The translations under genes were made by a program, and so were the position numbers. The notes under the pieces are model-generated. The model was not told the origin of the DNA and ran no database searches. It saw nothing but the letters and a program-made list of their open reading frames with translations. Positions 1 to 8,351 of a stretch of 64,000 nucleotides of DNA are shown here, in pieces. This DNA is from Aureimonas psammosilenae (lineage in GTDB: Bacteria > Pseudomonadota > Alphaproteobacteria > Rhizobiales > Rhizobiaceae). The DNA is taken from contig NZ_WEZG01000002.1 in assembly GCF_009176975.1 (NCBI RefSeq), forward strand, positions 186,001-250,000. Reading direction: 5' to 3'. Positions within the stretch are counted from its first letter, which is position 1. The number at the start of each line of letters is the position of its first letter.

Positions 1-776
1 AGCCGATCCGCTTCGACGGCACTTCCTTCGAGGCGGCGAGCGGGCTGGCGGCGAGCGAGGCCGAGGCGGAAGCGGGGTTGGCGGCCGGAACGCAGGAGAT
101 CGACGGCGCGCTGTCGTCTCTGTCGATCGAGGAAAAGGACATCGCGGCCGGACGCTTCGACGGGGCGCGGGTGGAAAGCTTTCTCGTCAACTGGCGGGAG
201 CCGGCCGAGCGGGTCGTTCTGGATGTCGCGGAACTCGGCGAGGTGCGGCGGACGGGGTCGGCCTTCACGGCGGAACTTCGGGGCATGGAAGCGCAGCTCG
301 ACCGGCTGCGCGGCCGGCTCTACCGCCGGCGATGCGATGCGCGATTCGGCGACGAGCGTTGCGGGATCAGCGGCGCGGAGGCCCGGTTCCGGGTCGCGGC
401 GACCGTCGTGGAGGTGGAGAAGAGCGGGGCGGTGGTGCTTGGCCTTCCGGGGCCGGTCGATCTTGGGCTGTTCGAGCCGGGGCGGATCGCTTGGACGAGC
501 GGCGAGGGGCAGGGGCTGTTTTCCGATATCGCGGCGCTCAGTGATGCGGGCGGCGGGAGGCTGCGGGCGGTGCCGCTCGGCGGCGTCGGCTTCGCGGTAT
601 CCATCGGCGACACGGTGCGGCTCCATGCCGGCTGCGACAAGTCTTTCGCGAGTTGCAAGGCGAGGTTCCGCAATGGCGTGAACTTCCGGGGTTTTCCGCA
701 TCTGCCGGGCAACGACGCGGCGCTGGCGGTCGCCAAGGGGGACGGTCGCCACGACGGCGGGCCGGTGGTGCCATGA
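1..776 (+). CDS. GTA structural protein, DUF2163 family (RcGTA gp13-like), 5' truncated
   Basis: The reading frame is open from base 3, so the gene starts before the window and about 257 residues are visible. The visible N-terminal part has the family-typical stretch around DGTSFEAASGLAASEAEAEA. A C-terminal cysteine motif, CDARFGDERCG, lies near 330-360. This is the DUF2163/BR0599 family, a baseplate-hub component in gene transfer agents and related tailed phages. The stop overlaps the start of the next gene (ATGA), and the NlpC/P60 and giant tail protein genes follow in the usual GTA order. The internal TTG at 78 is not the true start. Confidence 0.9.
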   Translation, partial: PIRFDGTSFEAASGLAASEAEAEAGLAAGTQEIDGALSSLSIEEKDIAAGRFDGARVESFLVNWREPAERVVLDVAELGEVRRTGSAFTAELRGMEAQLDRLRGRLYRRRCDARFGDERCGISGAEARFRVAATVVEVEKSGAVVLGLPGPVDLGLFEPGRIAWTSGEGQGLFSDIAALSDAGGGRLRAVPLGGVGFAVSIGDTVRLHAGCDKSFASCKARFRNGVNFRGFPHLPGNDAALAVAKGDGRHDGGPVVP

Positions 777-1204
777 GCGCGGCGCGGCTTTGCGCGCTCC
801 TGGTGGCGCGCGGCTTTCTCGGCACGCCTTACCGGCACCAGGGCTCGCGGCGCGGCGTCGGCTGCGATTGCCTCGGGCTCGTGCGCGGCGTGTTTCGCGA
901 CGTCTACGGCAAGGAGCCGGAAGAGCCGGGGGCTTACTCGCCGGATTGGGCGGAGCGGGGCGGCGGTGAGCGGCTGCTGACGGCGGCCGGACGCCACCTT
1001 CTGCCGATCGACATGGACGAGGCGTTGCCCGGCGACGTCGTTCTGTTTCGCTGGCGGCCGGACGGACCGGCCCGCCATTGCGGCATTCTCGACGAGGGGA
1101 ACCGCGTGATCCACGCCTATGGCGGGATGACGGTCGTGTCCTCGCCTCTCACCCCTCAATGGGCGCGGCGCATTGCCGGCGCCTTTCGGTTTCCGGAGCG
1201 CTGA
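773..1204 (+). CDS. GTA NlpC/P60 family peptidase (RcGTA gp14-like)
   Basis: 143 residues, started at the ATG at 773 that overlaps the upstream stop by 4 bp. A predicted cell-wall cysteine peptidase of the NlpC/P60 fold. The catalytic Cys is probably C33 in GVGCDCLGLV, with His at 102 in ARHCGIL and a further His at 114. In GTAs and tailed phages this protein sits in the tail-tip hub and is thought to open peptidoglycan during DNA delivery. It lies 3 bp upstream of the giant tail protein gene, so the two are probably co-translated. The GTA role is inferred from order and family. Confidence 0.92.
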   Translation: MSAARLCALLVARGFLGTPYRHQGSRRGVGCDCLGLVRGVFRDVYGKEPEEPGAYSPDWAERGGGERLLTAAGRHLLPIDMDEALPGDVVLFRWRPDGPARHCGILDEGNRVIHAYGGMTVVSSPLTPQWARRIAGAFRFPER

Positions 1205-1207
1205 CCC

Positions 1208-4200
1208 ATGGCGACGATCCTTCTGCAGGCGGCGGGCGGCGCGCTCGGCACGCTGATCGGCGGTCCGGTGGGCGGCGTTCTCGGCCGGGCGCTCGGCGCG
1301 ATCGGCGGCTCGGCGATCGACAACGGGCTTTTCGCGCGGGGGCGCAAGGTCGAGGGCGCTCGCCTCGCCGCTTCGCGCATCCAGAATGCCGACGAGGGCG
1401 CGAGCGTCGCACGCGTTTACGGCACGGCGCGCGTTTCGGGGCAGGTGATCTGGACGACGCGCTTCGAGGAAGCGGCGAGAACCGAGCGGCAAGGGGGCAA
1501 GGGAGGGGGCGGGGGAGCCAGCGTCACGACCTACTCATATTTCGGCAATGTCGCGGTGGGCCTCTGCGAAGGACCGATCGCGGCGGTGCGTCGCGTTTGG
1601 GCCGATGGCGAGGAAATCGATCTGACCGGCGTCACCATGCGCCTTCATCGCGGCGACGAGAGCCAGATGCCCGATCCCTTGATCGAGGCGAAGCAGGGGG
1701 CGGGCAACGCGCCGGCCTATCGCGGGCTTGCCTATGTCGTCTTCGAGCGGCTGGCGCTGGAGCGCTGGGGCAACCGCATTCCGCAATTCTCTTTCGAGGT
1801 GCTGCGGCCGATCGGGGCGTTGGAAGCGGGGCTCCGGGCCGTTGCCGTGATTCCGGGGGCGAGCGAGCACGGGCTCGATCCGCGCACCGTGCGCGAAAGG
1901 ATAGCGAAGGGAACGGACAAGAGCCTGAATCGCAACGTGCTTCATGGGTCGAGCGATTTCGACGCTTCGCTCGACGAGTTGACGGCGCTCTGCCCGAAGC
2001 TGGAACGGGCGGCGCTGGTGGTGTCGTGGTTCGGTGACGATCTCGACGCGGGCCGATGCACGATCCGTCCGGGCGTCGAAGCGCGGGTGCGCGACGAGAC
2101 GGAAGGCTGGCGGGTCGGGCCGACGGGGCGCGATCATGCGCGGCTGATCTCGTGGAGCGGCGGCGGGCCGGCCTATGGCGGGACGCCGAGCGATGCCGGG
2201 GTCGTGCGTGCCCTTCGCGACATGGCGGCGCGCGGGCTGAAGGTGACGTTCTATCCCTTCGTGCTGATGGACGTTCCGGCCGACAACAAGCTCGCCGACC
2301 CTTATGGGGCCGAGCGGCAGGCGAGCTATCCTTGGCGCGGACGCATCACGCTTCGCGTCGCGACCGGACGTGCGGGCTCGCCGGATGGGACGGCCGAAGC
2401 GGAGGAGGCGGTGCGGCGCTTCGTCGGGACGGCGAGGCCGGAGCATTTCCGCATCGAGAACGGAGAGGTGCGCTACAACGGACCGGCGGAATGGTCGTAT
2501 CGCCGGATGGTACTGCATCAGGCGCATCTGGCGAAGCTCGCGGGCGGCGTCGACGCCTTCGTGATCGGCTCCGAGCTTCGCGGGCTGACGCGGGTGAGGG
2601 AGAGCGGCGGCGTTTTTCCCTTCGTGTCGGCGCTCGGCGAACTCGCCGCCGATGTGGCGCGGGTGCTGCCCGGAGCCAAGCTCACCTACGCGGCCGACTG
2701 GAGCGAATATTTCGGTTATCGGCCGGAAGACGGGTCCGGCGACGTGTTCTTCAACCTCGATCCGCTTTGGGCGCATCCCGCGATCCACATGGTCGGCATC
2801 GACAACTATCTGAGCCTCGCGGACTGGCGGGATGGGGACGAGGGATCGCCCTATGACCTAGAAGCTCTGCGGGGCGGCATCGCGGGCGGCGAGAACCACG
2901 ACTGGTTCTATCGGAGCGAAGAGGACCGGCGGAGCCGGCGTCGCACGCCGATCACCGACGGGCTTGGCAAGCCCTGGACGTTTCGCGCCAAGGACATCCG
3001 GGGCTGGTGGGAGAACCGGCATTTCGAACGGCGCGGCGGGGGGGAACTCGGCACTCCAACGCCGTGGGAGCCGCGCTCGAAACCGATCTGGTTCACCGAG
3101 CTTGGCTGTCCGGCGGTGGACAAGGGGGCGAACCAGCCGAACGTCTTCGTGGACCCGAAATCGTCGGAAAGCTTCGTGCCGCATTTCTCGACGGGCGCGC
3201 GCGACGATCTGATGCAACGGCGTTTTCTGGAAGCGCATTTGAGCTTCTGGGACCCGGCCGCGCCGGGCTTTCGGGATGCGGACAACCCCGTTTCGCCGAA
3301 CTATGGCGGCCGGATGGTGGAGCCTTCCGCGATCCATCTCTGGGCCTGGGACGCGCGGCCCTTTCCCGCCTTTCCCGCGCGCACCGACCTTTGGAGCGAC
3401 GGCGGCAACTGGCGGCTGGGCCATTGGTTGACAGGGCGGCTGGGGCAGGCGCCGGTCGATGCGCTGATACGGGTGCTCTTGTCCGACCACGGCTTCGCCA
3501 ACGTGGATGCGACGGGCGTCGATGCCTTGCTGACGGGTTATGTGTCGTCCGGCGGGGCATCCGCGCGTGCCGAACTGGAAGCCGTCATGCGGCTTTGCGG
3601 CGTCGTTTCCCGGTCTGAGGGCGGGCGGCTCGTGTTTCGCTCGGTCGGAGCGCTTGGAGCCGATGCGAAGGTCGATGTCCTCGCCGAGCCGGATGACGGG
3701 CGCATCGCCCTGGACCGTCGGCGCGGCGAGGAAAGCGAGGTCGTGAAGGAAGTCGTGGTCGGCTTCACCGATGCCGGCCGAGCCTATCAAAGCGGCGCGG
3801 CGGAAGCGTCGCGCCCCGACCGTCCGTATCCGAGGCAAGATCGTGTCGAGGCCCCGGCGGTGCTGGAGGAGGAAGCGGCGCGTCGCTTCGCGGCCTCGAT
3901 CCTGGCGCGGGCGATGGCGGGGCAGGAAAGCCTCAGCTTCGAACTGCCGCCGACGAACGTCGAACTTGAAGCCGGCGATTGCGTCGAGATCGCGGATGCG
4001 CCGGGGCGGTGGCTCGTGTCGCGGATCGAAAGCGGAGAAACGCTGCGGGTGGAAGCGCGCCGATTGCCGGCCGCCGGCGCGACGGCGGGGCGGGAAGGGA
4101 GTGGGGCGGGGACGCTCCTCTCCTCAGCCCCGGTCTTCGCGTCCCGGCCGCTGACCCTGTTTCTCGATCTGCCGCAAGGCGCGGCGACGAGCGCGGAAGG

Positions 4201-5092
4201 CCCGGCGCGGTTTGCGGCCTTTGCCGAGCCGTTCCTGCCCTTGGCCGTGGAGGCTTCCGCTTCGGGCGGTCCGTTCGAGAGGCGGTTGATCGCCGAGCAG
4301 CCCGCGACGGTGGGCGAACTCGTTCGGGCAATGCCGCTTGGTCGCGAAGGGGTTTTCCAGCCGAATGCTTCGATGGAGGTTCGGCTTTATCGCGGCGCGC
4401 TGTTCTCGATCGGGATGGGGGAGCTTCTGGCGGGCGGCAATCTCTGCGCGGTGCAGGCGCCGGGTGGCGAATGGGAGGTGGTGCAGTTCGCCACGGCCGA
4501 GGAGGTCGCGCCGATGCGCTTCCGTTTGACCGGCCTCGTGCGGGGGCTCGGCGGCACGGAAGGGTCGATGGCGGCGGGCGCGGGGACGGGAGCAAGCTTC
4601 GTGCTTCTGGGGGCGGGCTGCGAGCCGATCGGCCTGAAGCCCGGCGAGATCGGGGCGGAGCTTCAATGGCGCGTCGCGCCGCTCGGCCGGCCTTTCGATG
4701 ATCCGGCGGTGGTGACGCAGACCGTGACGCTCGGCCGGCGCGCATTGAAGCCGCTGTCGCCCGTTCACTTGGCTTGCGGCTTCCGGGCCGATGGCGGTCT
4801 CGCCTTGTCCTGGGTCCGCCGCACGCGGCTTTCCGGCGATGGCTGGGACGGGCTCGACGTGCCGCTCGGCGAGGAGATCGAGCGTTATCGCCTGCGGATC
4901 GTGGCGCCCGATGGGCGGGAACTCGTGATCGAAAGCGGATCGCCCGCGCTCGCCGTATCCGCGGCCGAGCAGGTGACGGCCTTCGGCGGTCTTCCACCCC
5001 GGATCGAGGTCGGGGTGGCGCAGTTCGGTCTCCTTTACGGGGCCGGAACGGAACGGCGGGCCGCTTTCGAGCGCCCGCCCGCCGTCAACTGA
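1208..5092 (+). CDS. GTA tail/host-specificity protein with TIM-barrel domain (RcGTA gp15-like)
   Basis: 1294 residues, in the usual size range for this family. The N-terminus is Gly/Ala-rich (GGALGTLIGGPVGGVLG). A TIM-barrel-like region covers roughly residues 410-660, with segments such as WSYRRMVLHQAHLAKLAGG and IWFTELGCPAVDKGANQPN. It is followed by a phage tail-type domain (about 770-950). The C-terminal part holds RRTRLSGDGWDGLDVPLGEE, typical of the family. It is the receptor-binding tip protein of the GTA particle by family knowledge. No frameshift is seen, so this part of the cluster looks intact. Confidence 0.93.
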   Translation: MATILLQAAGGALGTLIGGPVGGVLGRALGAIGGSAIDNGLFARGRKVEGARLAASRIQNADEGASVARVYGTARVSGQVIWTTRFEEAARTERQGGKGGGGGASVTTYSYFGNVAVGLCEGPIAAVRRVWADGEEIDLTGVTMRLHRGDESQMPDPLIEAKQGAGNAPAYRGLAYVVFERLALERWGNRIPQFSFEVLRPIGALEAGLRAVAVIPGASEHGLDPRTVRERIAKGTDKSLNRNVLHGSSDFDASLDELTALCPKLERAALVVSWFGDDLDAGRCTIRPGVEARVRDETEGWRVGPTGRDHARLISWSGGGPAYGGTPSDAGVVRALRDMAARGLKVTFYPFVLMDVPADNKLADPYGAERQASYPWRGRITLRVATGRAGSPDGTAEAEEAVRRFVGTARPEHFRIENGEVRYNGPAEWSYRRMVLHQAHLAKLAGGVDAFVIGSELRGLTRVRESGGVFPFVSALGELAADVARVLPGAKLTYAADWSEYFGYRPEDGSGDVFFNLDPLWAHPAIHMVGIDNYLSLADWRDGDEGSPYDLEALRGGIAGGENHDWFYRSEEDRRSRRRTPITDGLGKPWTFRAKDIRGWWENRHFERRGGGELGTPTPWEPRSKPIWFTELGCPAVDKGANQPNVFVDPKSSESFVPHFSTGARDDLMQRRFLEAHLSFWDPAAPGFRDADNPVSPNYGGRMVEPSAIHLWAWDARPFPAFPARTDLWSDGGNWRLGHWLTGRLGQAPVDALIRVLLSDHGFANVDATGVDALLTGYVSSGGASARAELEAVMRLCGVVSRSEGGRLVFRSVGALGADAKVDVLAEPDDGRIALDRRRGEESEVVKEVVVGFTDAGRAYQSGAAEASRPDRPYPRQDRVEAPAVLEEEAARRFAASILARAMAGQESLSFELPPTNVELEAGDCVEIADAPGRWLVSRIESGETLRVEARRLPAAGATAGREGSGAGTLLSSAPVFASRPLTLFLDLPQGAATSAEGPARFAAFAEPFLPLAVEASASGGPFERRLIAEQPATVGELVRAMPLGREGVFQPNASMEVRLYRGALFSIGMGELLAGGNLCAVQAPGGEWEVVQFATAEEVAPMRFRLTGLVRGLGGTEGSMAAGAGTGASFVLLGAGCEPIGLKPGEIGAELQWRVAPLGRPFDDPAVVTQTVTLGRRALKPLSPVHLACGFRADGGLALSWVRRTRLSGDGWDGLDVPLGEEIERYRLRIVAPDGRELVIESGSPALAVSAAEQVTAFGGLPPRIEVGVAQFGLLYGAGTERRAAFERPPAVN

Positions 5093-5109
5093 AACAACAG
5101 GAGAGAGTC

Positions 5110-5316
5110 ATGGACGACAACAAGCTCTGGTACGAGTCGAAGACGATCTGGGGCGGTCTCGTCGCGCTGGCCGCGGCGGTGGCGGGGCTGGTCGGTTTCA
5201 ACCTGGACCCCCAAGCCCATGCCGATCTGGCGGCGGCCATTCCGAACGTCGTGGCGGCCGTCGGCGCGGTGATCTCGATCCTCGGCCGTCTCGACGCCCG
5301 GTCGCGGATCGGCTGA
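5110..5316 (+). CDS. Small membrane protein at the end of the GTA cluster (holin-like candidate)
   Basis: 68 residues from the ATG at 5110, with a good ribosome-binding site (aggagag) 6-12 bases upstream. After a charged N-terminus (MDDNKLWYESKTIWGGLV) come one Ala/Gly/Val-rich hydrophobic segment (about 17-33) and a second weaker one (about 44-58). It begins 17 bp after the giant tail gene in the same direction, so it is probably part of the GTA operon. Size, topology and position suggest a holin or a membrane accessory of particle release. I know of no characterised homologue, so the function is inference. Confidence 0.7.
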   Translation: MDDNKLWYESKTIWGGLVALAAAVAGLVGFNLDPQAHADLAAAIPNVVAAVGAVISILGRLDARSRIG

Positions 5317-5412
5317 GGGCTGCTGAGCGGAAGGCTCGACAAAAGGCCCCATTCATGCGCTGTTCACGGCGTATCGGCGAGAACGTGGCCGTTGCCCATG
5401 AACGGAAGCCCC

Positions 5413-5727
5413 ATGCCGCTCCGCCCGCTGATCCTGAGCTTATCGGTCGTCGTTTCGACGGCGGCCGGCGCGCTTGCCGTCGAGGACGCCGTGCCGGCCG
5501 CCTTCGACGGCGGCTCGCCCAAAGCGGCCGCCATTGGCGCGCGCCGGCTGGCGGCCGCGGCCGACTGCGCGGGCGCTGCGGCGGAAGCGGCGGCGCGCAC
5601 CGGCGGCCGCGTCCTGTCCGTGTCGAGCCGCAGCGACGGGGGACGGGTGGTCTGCGTCGTCACGCTTCTCGTGCCGGCCGACCAGGGCGGTCGGCCGCGC
5701 AAGCAGACCGTCGTGATCCCCCAATAG
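5413..5727 (+). CDS. Secreted PepSY-like small protein upstream of feuPQ (FeuN-like candidate)
   Basis: About 104 residues from the ATG at 5413; an ATG at 5398 is also in frame. A signal peptide (MPLRPLILSLSVVVSTAAGA, then LA) is followed by a short periplasmic domain. Its end (GGRVLSVSSRSDGGRVVCVV, then a lysine-rich strand TVVIPQ) resembles the C-terminal half of a PepSY domain. It lies 16 bp before a response regulator, the position of feuN in Sinorhizobium. There the small periplasmic protein FeuN restrains the kinase FeuQ. Assignment as FeuN rests on location and size, not on a computed alignment. Confidence 0.6.
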   Translation: MPLRPLILSLSVVVSTAAGALAVEDAVPAAFDGGSPKAAAIGARRLAAAADCAGAAAEAAARTGGRVLSVSSRSDGGRVVCVVTLLVPADQGGRPRKQTVVIPQ

Positions 5728-5743
5728 GCGCATCGGACAGGCC

Positions 5744-6415
5744 ATGAGAATCCTGATCGTCGAGGACGACCCGAACCTGAACCGCCAGCTTTGCGACGCC
5801 GTGACGGAAGCGGGCTACGTGGTGGACCGCGCACTGGACGGCGAGGAAGGGCACTTTCTCGGCGATACGGAGCCCTACGACGCCGTGGTGCTGGATGTCG
5901 GCCTGCCCAAGATGGACGGCATCACGATCCTGGAGAAATGGCGGCGCGACGGGCGCAACATGCCGGTTCTGATCCTGACGGCCCGAGATCGCTGGAGCGA
6001 CAAGGTGGCCGGCATCGACGCGGGCGCCGACGACTACGTGACGAAGCCCTTCCATATCGAGGAAGTGATGGCGCGGGTGCGTGCGCTGATCCGTCGGGCG
6101 GCCGGCCACGCTTCCTCCGAAATCCGCTGCGGGCCGCTTCGCCTCGACACGCGTGCCTCGAAGGCGAGCGTCGACGGCACCGTCCTGAAGCTCACCTCGC
6201 ACGAATATCGCCTGCTCGCTTATCTCATGCACCACCGCGACCAGATCGTTTCGCGCGGCGAGTTGATCGAGCATCTCTACGATCAGGACTTCGACCGAGA
6301 TTCCAACACGATCGAGGTCTTCGTCGGGCGGCTTCGGCGCAAGATCGGGCTCGATCTCATCGAAACCGTGCGCGGCCTCGGCTACCGGATGCGGGACCTT
6401 GATGCCGGGGTTTGA
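5744..6415 (+). CDS. feuP: OmpR-family response regulator FeuP-like
   Basis: 223 residues. The receiver domain (1-115) has the acidic pair E7/D8/D9, phospho-acceptor D51 in VVLDVGLPKMDG and the Lys of VTKPF. A winged-helix DNA-binding domain (about 125-220) ends in GLGYRM. The gene overlaps the following kinase gene by 14 bp and is preceded by the secreted PepSY-like protein, matching the feuN-feuP-feuQ arrangement of rhizobia. In Sinorhizobium FeuP activates genes such as ndvA for cyclic glucan export. Applying that target here is inference. Confidence 0.85.
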   Translation: MRILIVEDDPNLNRQLCDAVTEAGYVVDRALDGEEGHFLGDTEPYDAVVLDVGLPKMDGITILEKWRRDGRNMPVLILTARDRWSDKVAGIDAGADDYVTKPFHIEEVMARVRALIRRAAGHASSEIRCGPLRLDTRASKASVDGTVLKLTSHEYRLLAYLMHHRDQIVSRGELIEHLYDQDFDRDSNTIEVFVGRLRRKIGLDLIETVRGLGYRMRDLDAGV

Positions 6416-7784
6416 CCGGCTTGCGGTCCGCGTCATCGCCTTTTCGAGCCTTTGGGTGGTCGCCGCCGTCGTGGTGATCGGCGGCGTGATTTCGGCTCTT
6501 TATGCGCAGACGGCCTCGCGCGGCTTCGAGGACCTTCTCGTCGCGCAACTCTACAACATCGTCAGCAGCGTTTCGGTCTCGCCGGAAGGGAACCTCACGG
6601 GCTCGCCCGATCTCGGGGATTTGCGCTATTCGCAGCCGCTTTCGGGCTGGTACTGGGAGGTGTTGCCGGCGAGCGAGAACCTGAAGGGGCGGCTCGCCTC
6701 GATCTCGCTCGGCCCCGCCGACATCCCGAGCCCGCCGGCCGCGCTCGTGCCTTTCGACACATCCTATCGCCGGACCTACGAGGCGCGGGGCCTGGAGGGC
6801 GAAGCACTGACGGCGGTGGAAACCGAAATCCTTCTCGATCAGGACAACCGCGCGGCGCGCTTTCGCGTGATGGGCAATGCGAGCCTTCTGAAGGCCGATA
6901 TCCGCCGCTTCGACCGGACGCTCGCCGGTTATCTCGCGGTGTTCGGCCTCGGCTCGATCGTGATCAACGCCATGACCATTCTTCTCGGACTTCGCCCGCT
7001 GACGAATGTGCGGCGCGCTCTCGGCGAGGTGCGGGCGGGGCGGGCGGAACGGCTCGTCGGCCGTTTTCCGGTGGAGATCAGGCCGTTGACGGTGGAACTG
7101 AACGCGCTGATCGACAACAACCGCCGCATCGTGGAGCGGGCGCGAACGCAGGTCGGCAACCTCGCGCATTCGTTGAAGACCCCGCTCGCCGTTCTGATGA
7201 ACGAGGCCGGCATCATCGGCGGCGAGAAAGGCCGGCTCGTTTCCGAACAAAGCGAGCGGATGCAGTTTCAGGTGCAGAACTACCTGAACCGCGCCCGCGT
7301 CGCGGCGCAGGGCGAGGGCGCGGTGTTCCGGACATCGGTGCAGCCGGTGCTCGCCCGGCTGGTGCGGGTGGTCGGCAAGCTCAATCCCGCTTTGACCGTC
7401 GAGGGGCCGGACGAAGCGGGCACCCTCGCGCCGATCTTCGCGGGCGAGCAGCAGGACTACGAGGAGATGATCGGCAATCTTCTGGAGAATGCCGGGAAAT
7501 GGGCCATGAGCCGCGTCGTGGTCTCGCTGGAACTCTCCGAACCGGGCTTCTTCGACACCACGGTGGAGGATGATGGCGAAGGGCTGGACGAGGCGGGAAT
7601 GGCCGAGGCGGTGAAGCGCGGCCGGCGGCTCGACGAGAAGAAGCCGGGCTCGGGCCTCGGCCTGTCGATCGTTTCCGACCTCGTGTCGGAATATCGCGGC
7701 ACGCTGGTTCTGGCGCGCTCGCCGCTTGGCGGTCTTCGCGCGAGCGTGCGTCTGCCGCTGGCATCCGACGGGCGACTCTCCTAA
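6402..7784 (+). CDS. feuQ: Sensor histidine kinase FeuQ-like
   Basis: 460 residues from the ATG at 6402; the TTG just before it is unlikely to be the start. TM1 is at about 10-34, then a periplasmic sensing region to about 172, TM2 at 174-197, a HAMP-like linker, phospho-acceptor H256 in VGNLAHSLKTPLAVL, and an ATPase domain with the N box (NLLENAGKW) and G boxes (DDGEGLDE, GSGLGLSIV). It partners the FeuP-like regulator encoded immediately upstream with overlapping reading frames. By analogy with Sinorhizobium FeuQ its activity may be held down by the upstream periplasmic protein. Confidence 0.85.
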   Translation: MPGFDRLAVRVIAFSSLWVVAAVVVIGGVISALYAQTASRGFEDLLVAQLYNIVSSVSVSPEGNLTGSPDLGDLRYSQPLSGWYWEVLPASENLKGRLASISLGPADIPSPPAALVPFDTSYRRTYEARGLEGEALTAVETEILLDQDNRAARFRVMGNASLLKADIRRFDRTLAGYLAVFGLGSIVINAMTILLGLRPLTNVRRALGEVRAGRAERLVGRFPVEIRPLTVELNALIDNNRRIVERARTQVGNLAHSLKTPLAVLMNEAGIIGGEKGRLVSEQSERMQFQVQNYLNRARVAAQGEGAVFRTSVQPVLARLVRVVGKLNPALTVEGPDEAGTLAPIFAGEQQDYEEMIGNLLENAGKWAMSRVVVSLELSEPGFFDTTVEDDGEGLDEAGMAEAVKRGRRLDEKKPGSGLGLSIVSDLVSEYRGTLVLARSPLGGLRASVRLPLASDGRLS

Positions 7785-7839
7785 ATGTGAACGCGTTAAA
7801 ATCCGCCGGCGGGAATCGAAGCGCGGCGGAAACGGGTTG

Positions 7840-8250
7840 ATGCGATCCATGCTGAAGACGTGCGGCCTTTGCCTTTCCCTCGCGTTTCTGACGGTGTCGT
7901 CGGGCTGTGCGTCCATCGGTCTCGGTGGGCCGAAGATCGAGCTTTCCGACGGGGCGTTGGCGCTGGGCGACGGGCTCGTCGGGCAGATCAAGGACGTCCG
8001 GTTGCGGGGCGACGCCCAGCGCAAGGCCGTGGATGCCGAGTTCCAGGCCCTTCAGTTCTCGCCCGCCGGCCGCGAGGTGGACTGGAGCGAAGGGCGCTGG
8101 CACGGGCAGGTGATGCCGACGCAGCTCTACCGCATCGGTTCGCAGGACTGCCGCGGCTTCACCCATACGGTGCTCGACGGCGGCAAGTCCTGGAAGCAGG
8201 TGGGAACGGCCTGCCGGGACGAAGGCGGTGTCTGGCGCATCGTGGTTTGA
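7840..8250 (+). CDS. Surface-antigen family lipoprotein (17 kDa antigen-like)
   Basis: 136 residues from the ATG at 7840. The N-terminus is a lipoprotein-type signal (LCLSLAFLTVSSGCAS, lipid-attachment Cys about residue 23). The C-terminal half has the pattern CRGFTHTVLDGGKSWKQVG followed by CRDEGGVWRIV. That pattern is typical of the rickettsial/rhizobial 17 kDa surface-antigen C-terminal domain, with two conserved cysteines. It lies 55 bp after feuQ in the same direction and may be co-transcribed. Outer-membrane location is predicted from the family; its molecular role is unknown. Confidence 0.75.
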   Translation: MRSMLKTCGLCLSLAFLTVSSGCASIGLGGPKIELSDGALALGDGLVGQIKDVRLRGDAQRKAVDAEFQALQFSPAGREVDWSEGRWHGQVMPTQLYRIGSQDCRGFTHTVLDGGKSWKQVGTACRDEGGVWRIVV

Positions 8251-8351
8251 TAGCGACGCGCTGACGCGGCTTTGAGTGGGCTTACGAACCGTGCGATGCT
8301 AGAAGGCGCGGCCGGGAGCGGGAGGTCGCTCGGGCTCAATGGGCGTGAAGT

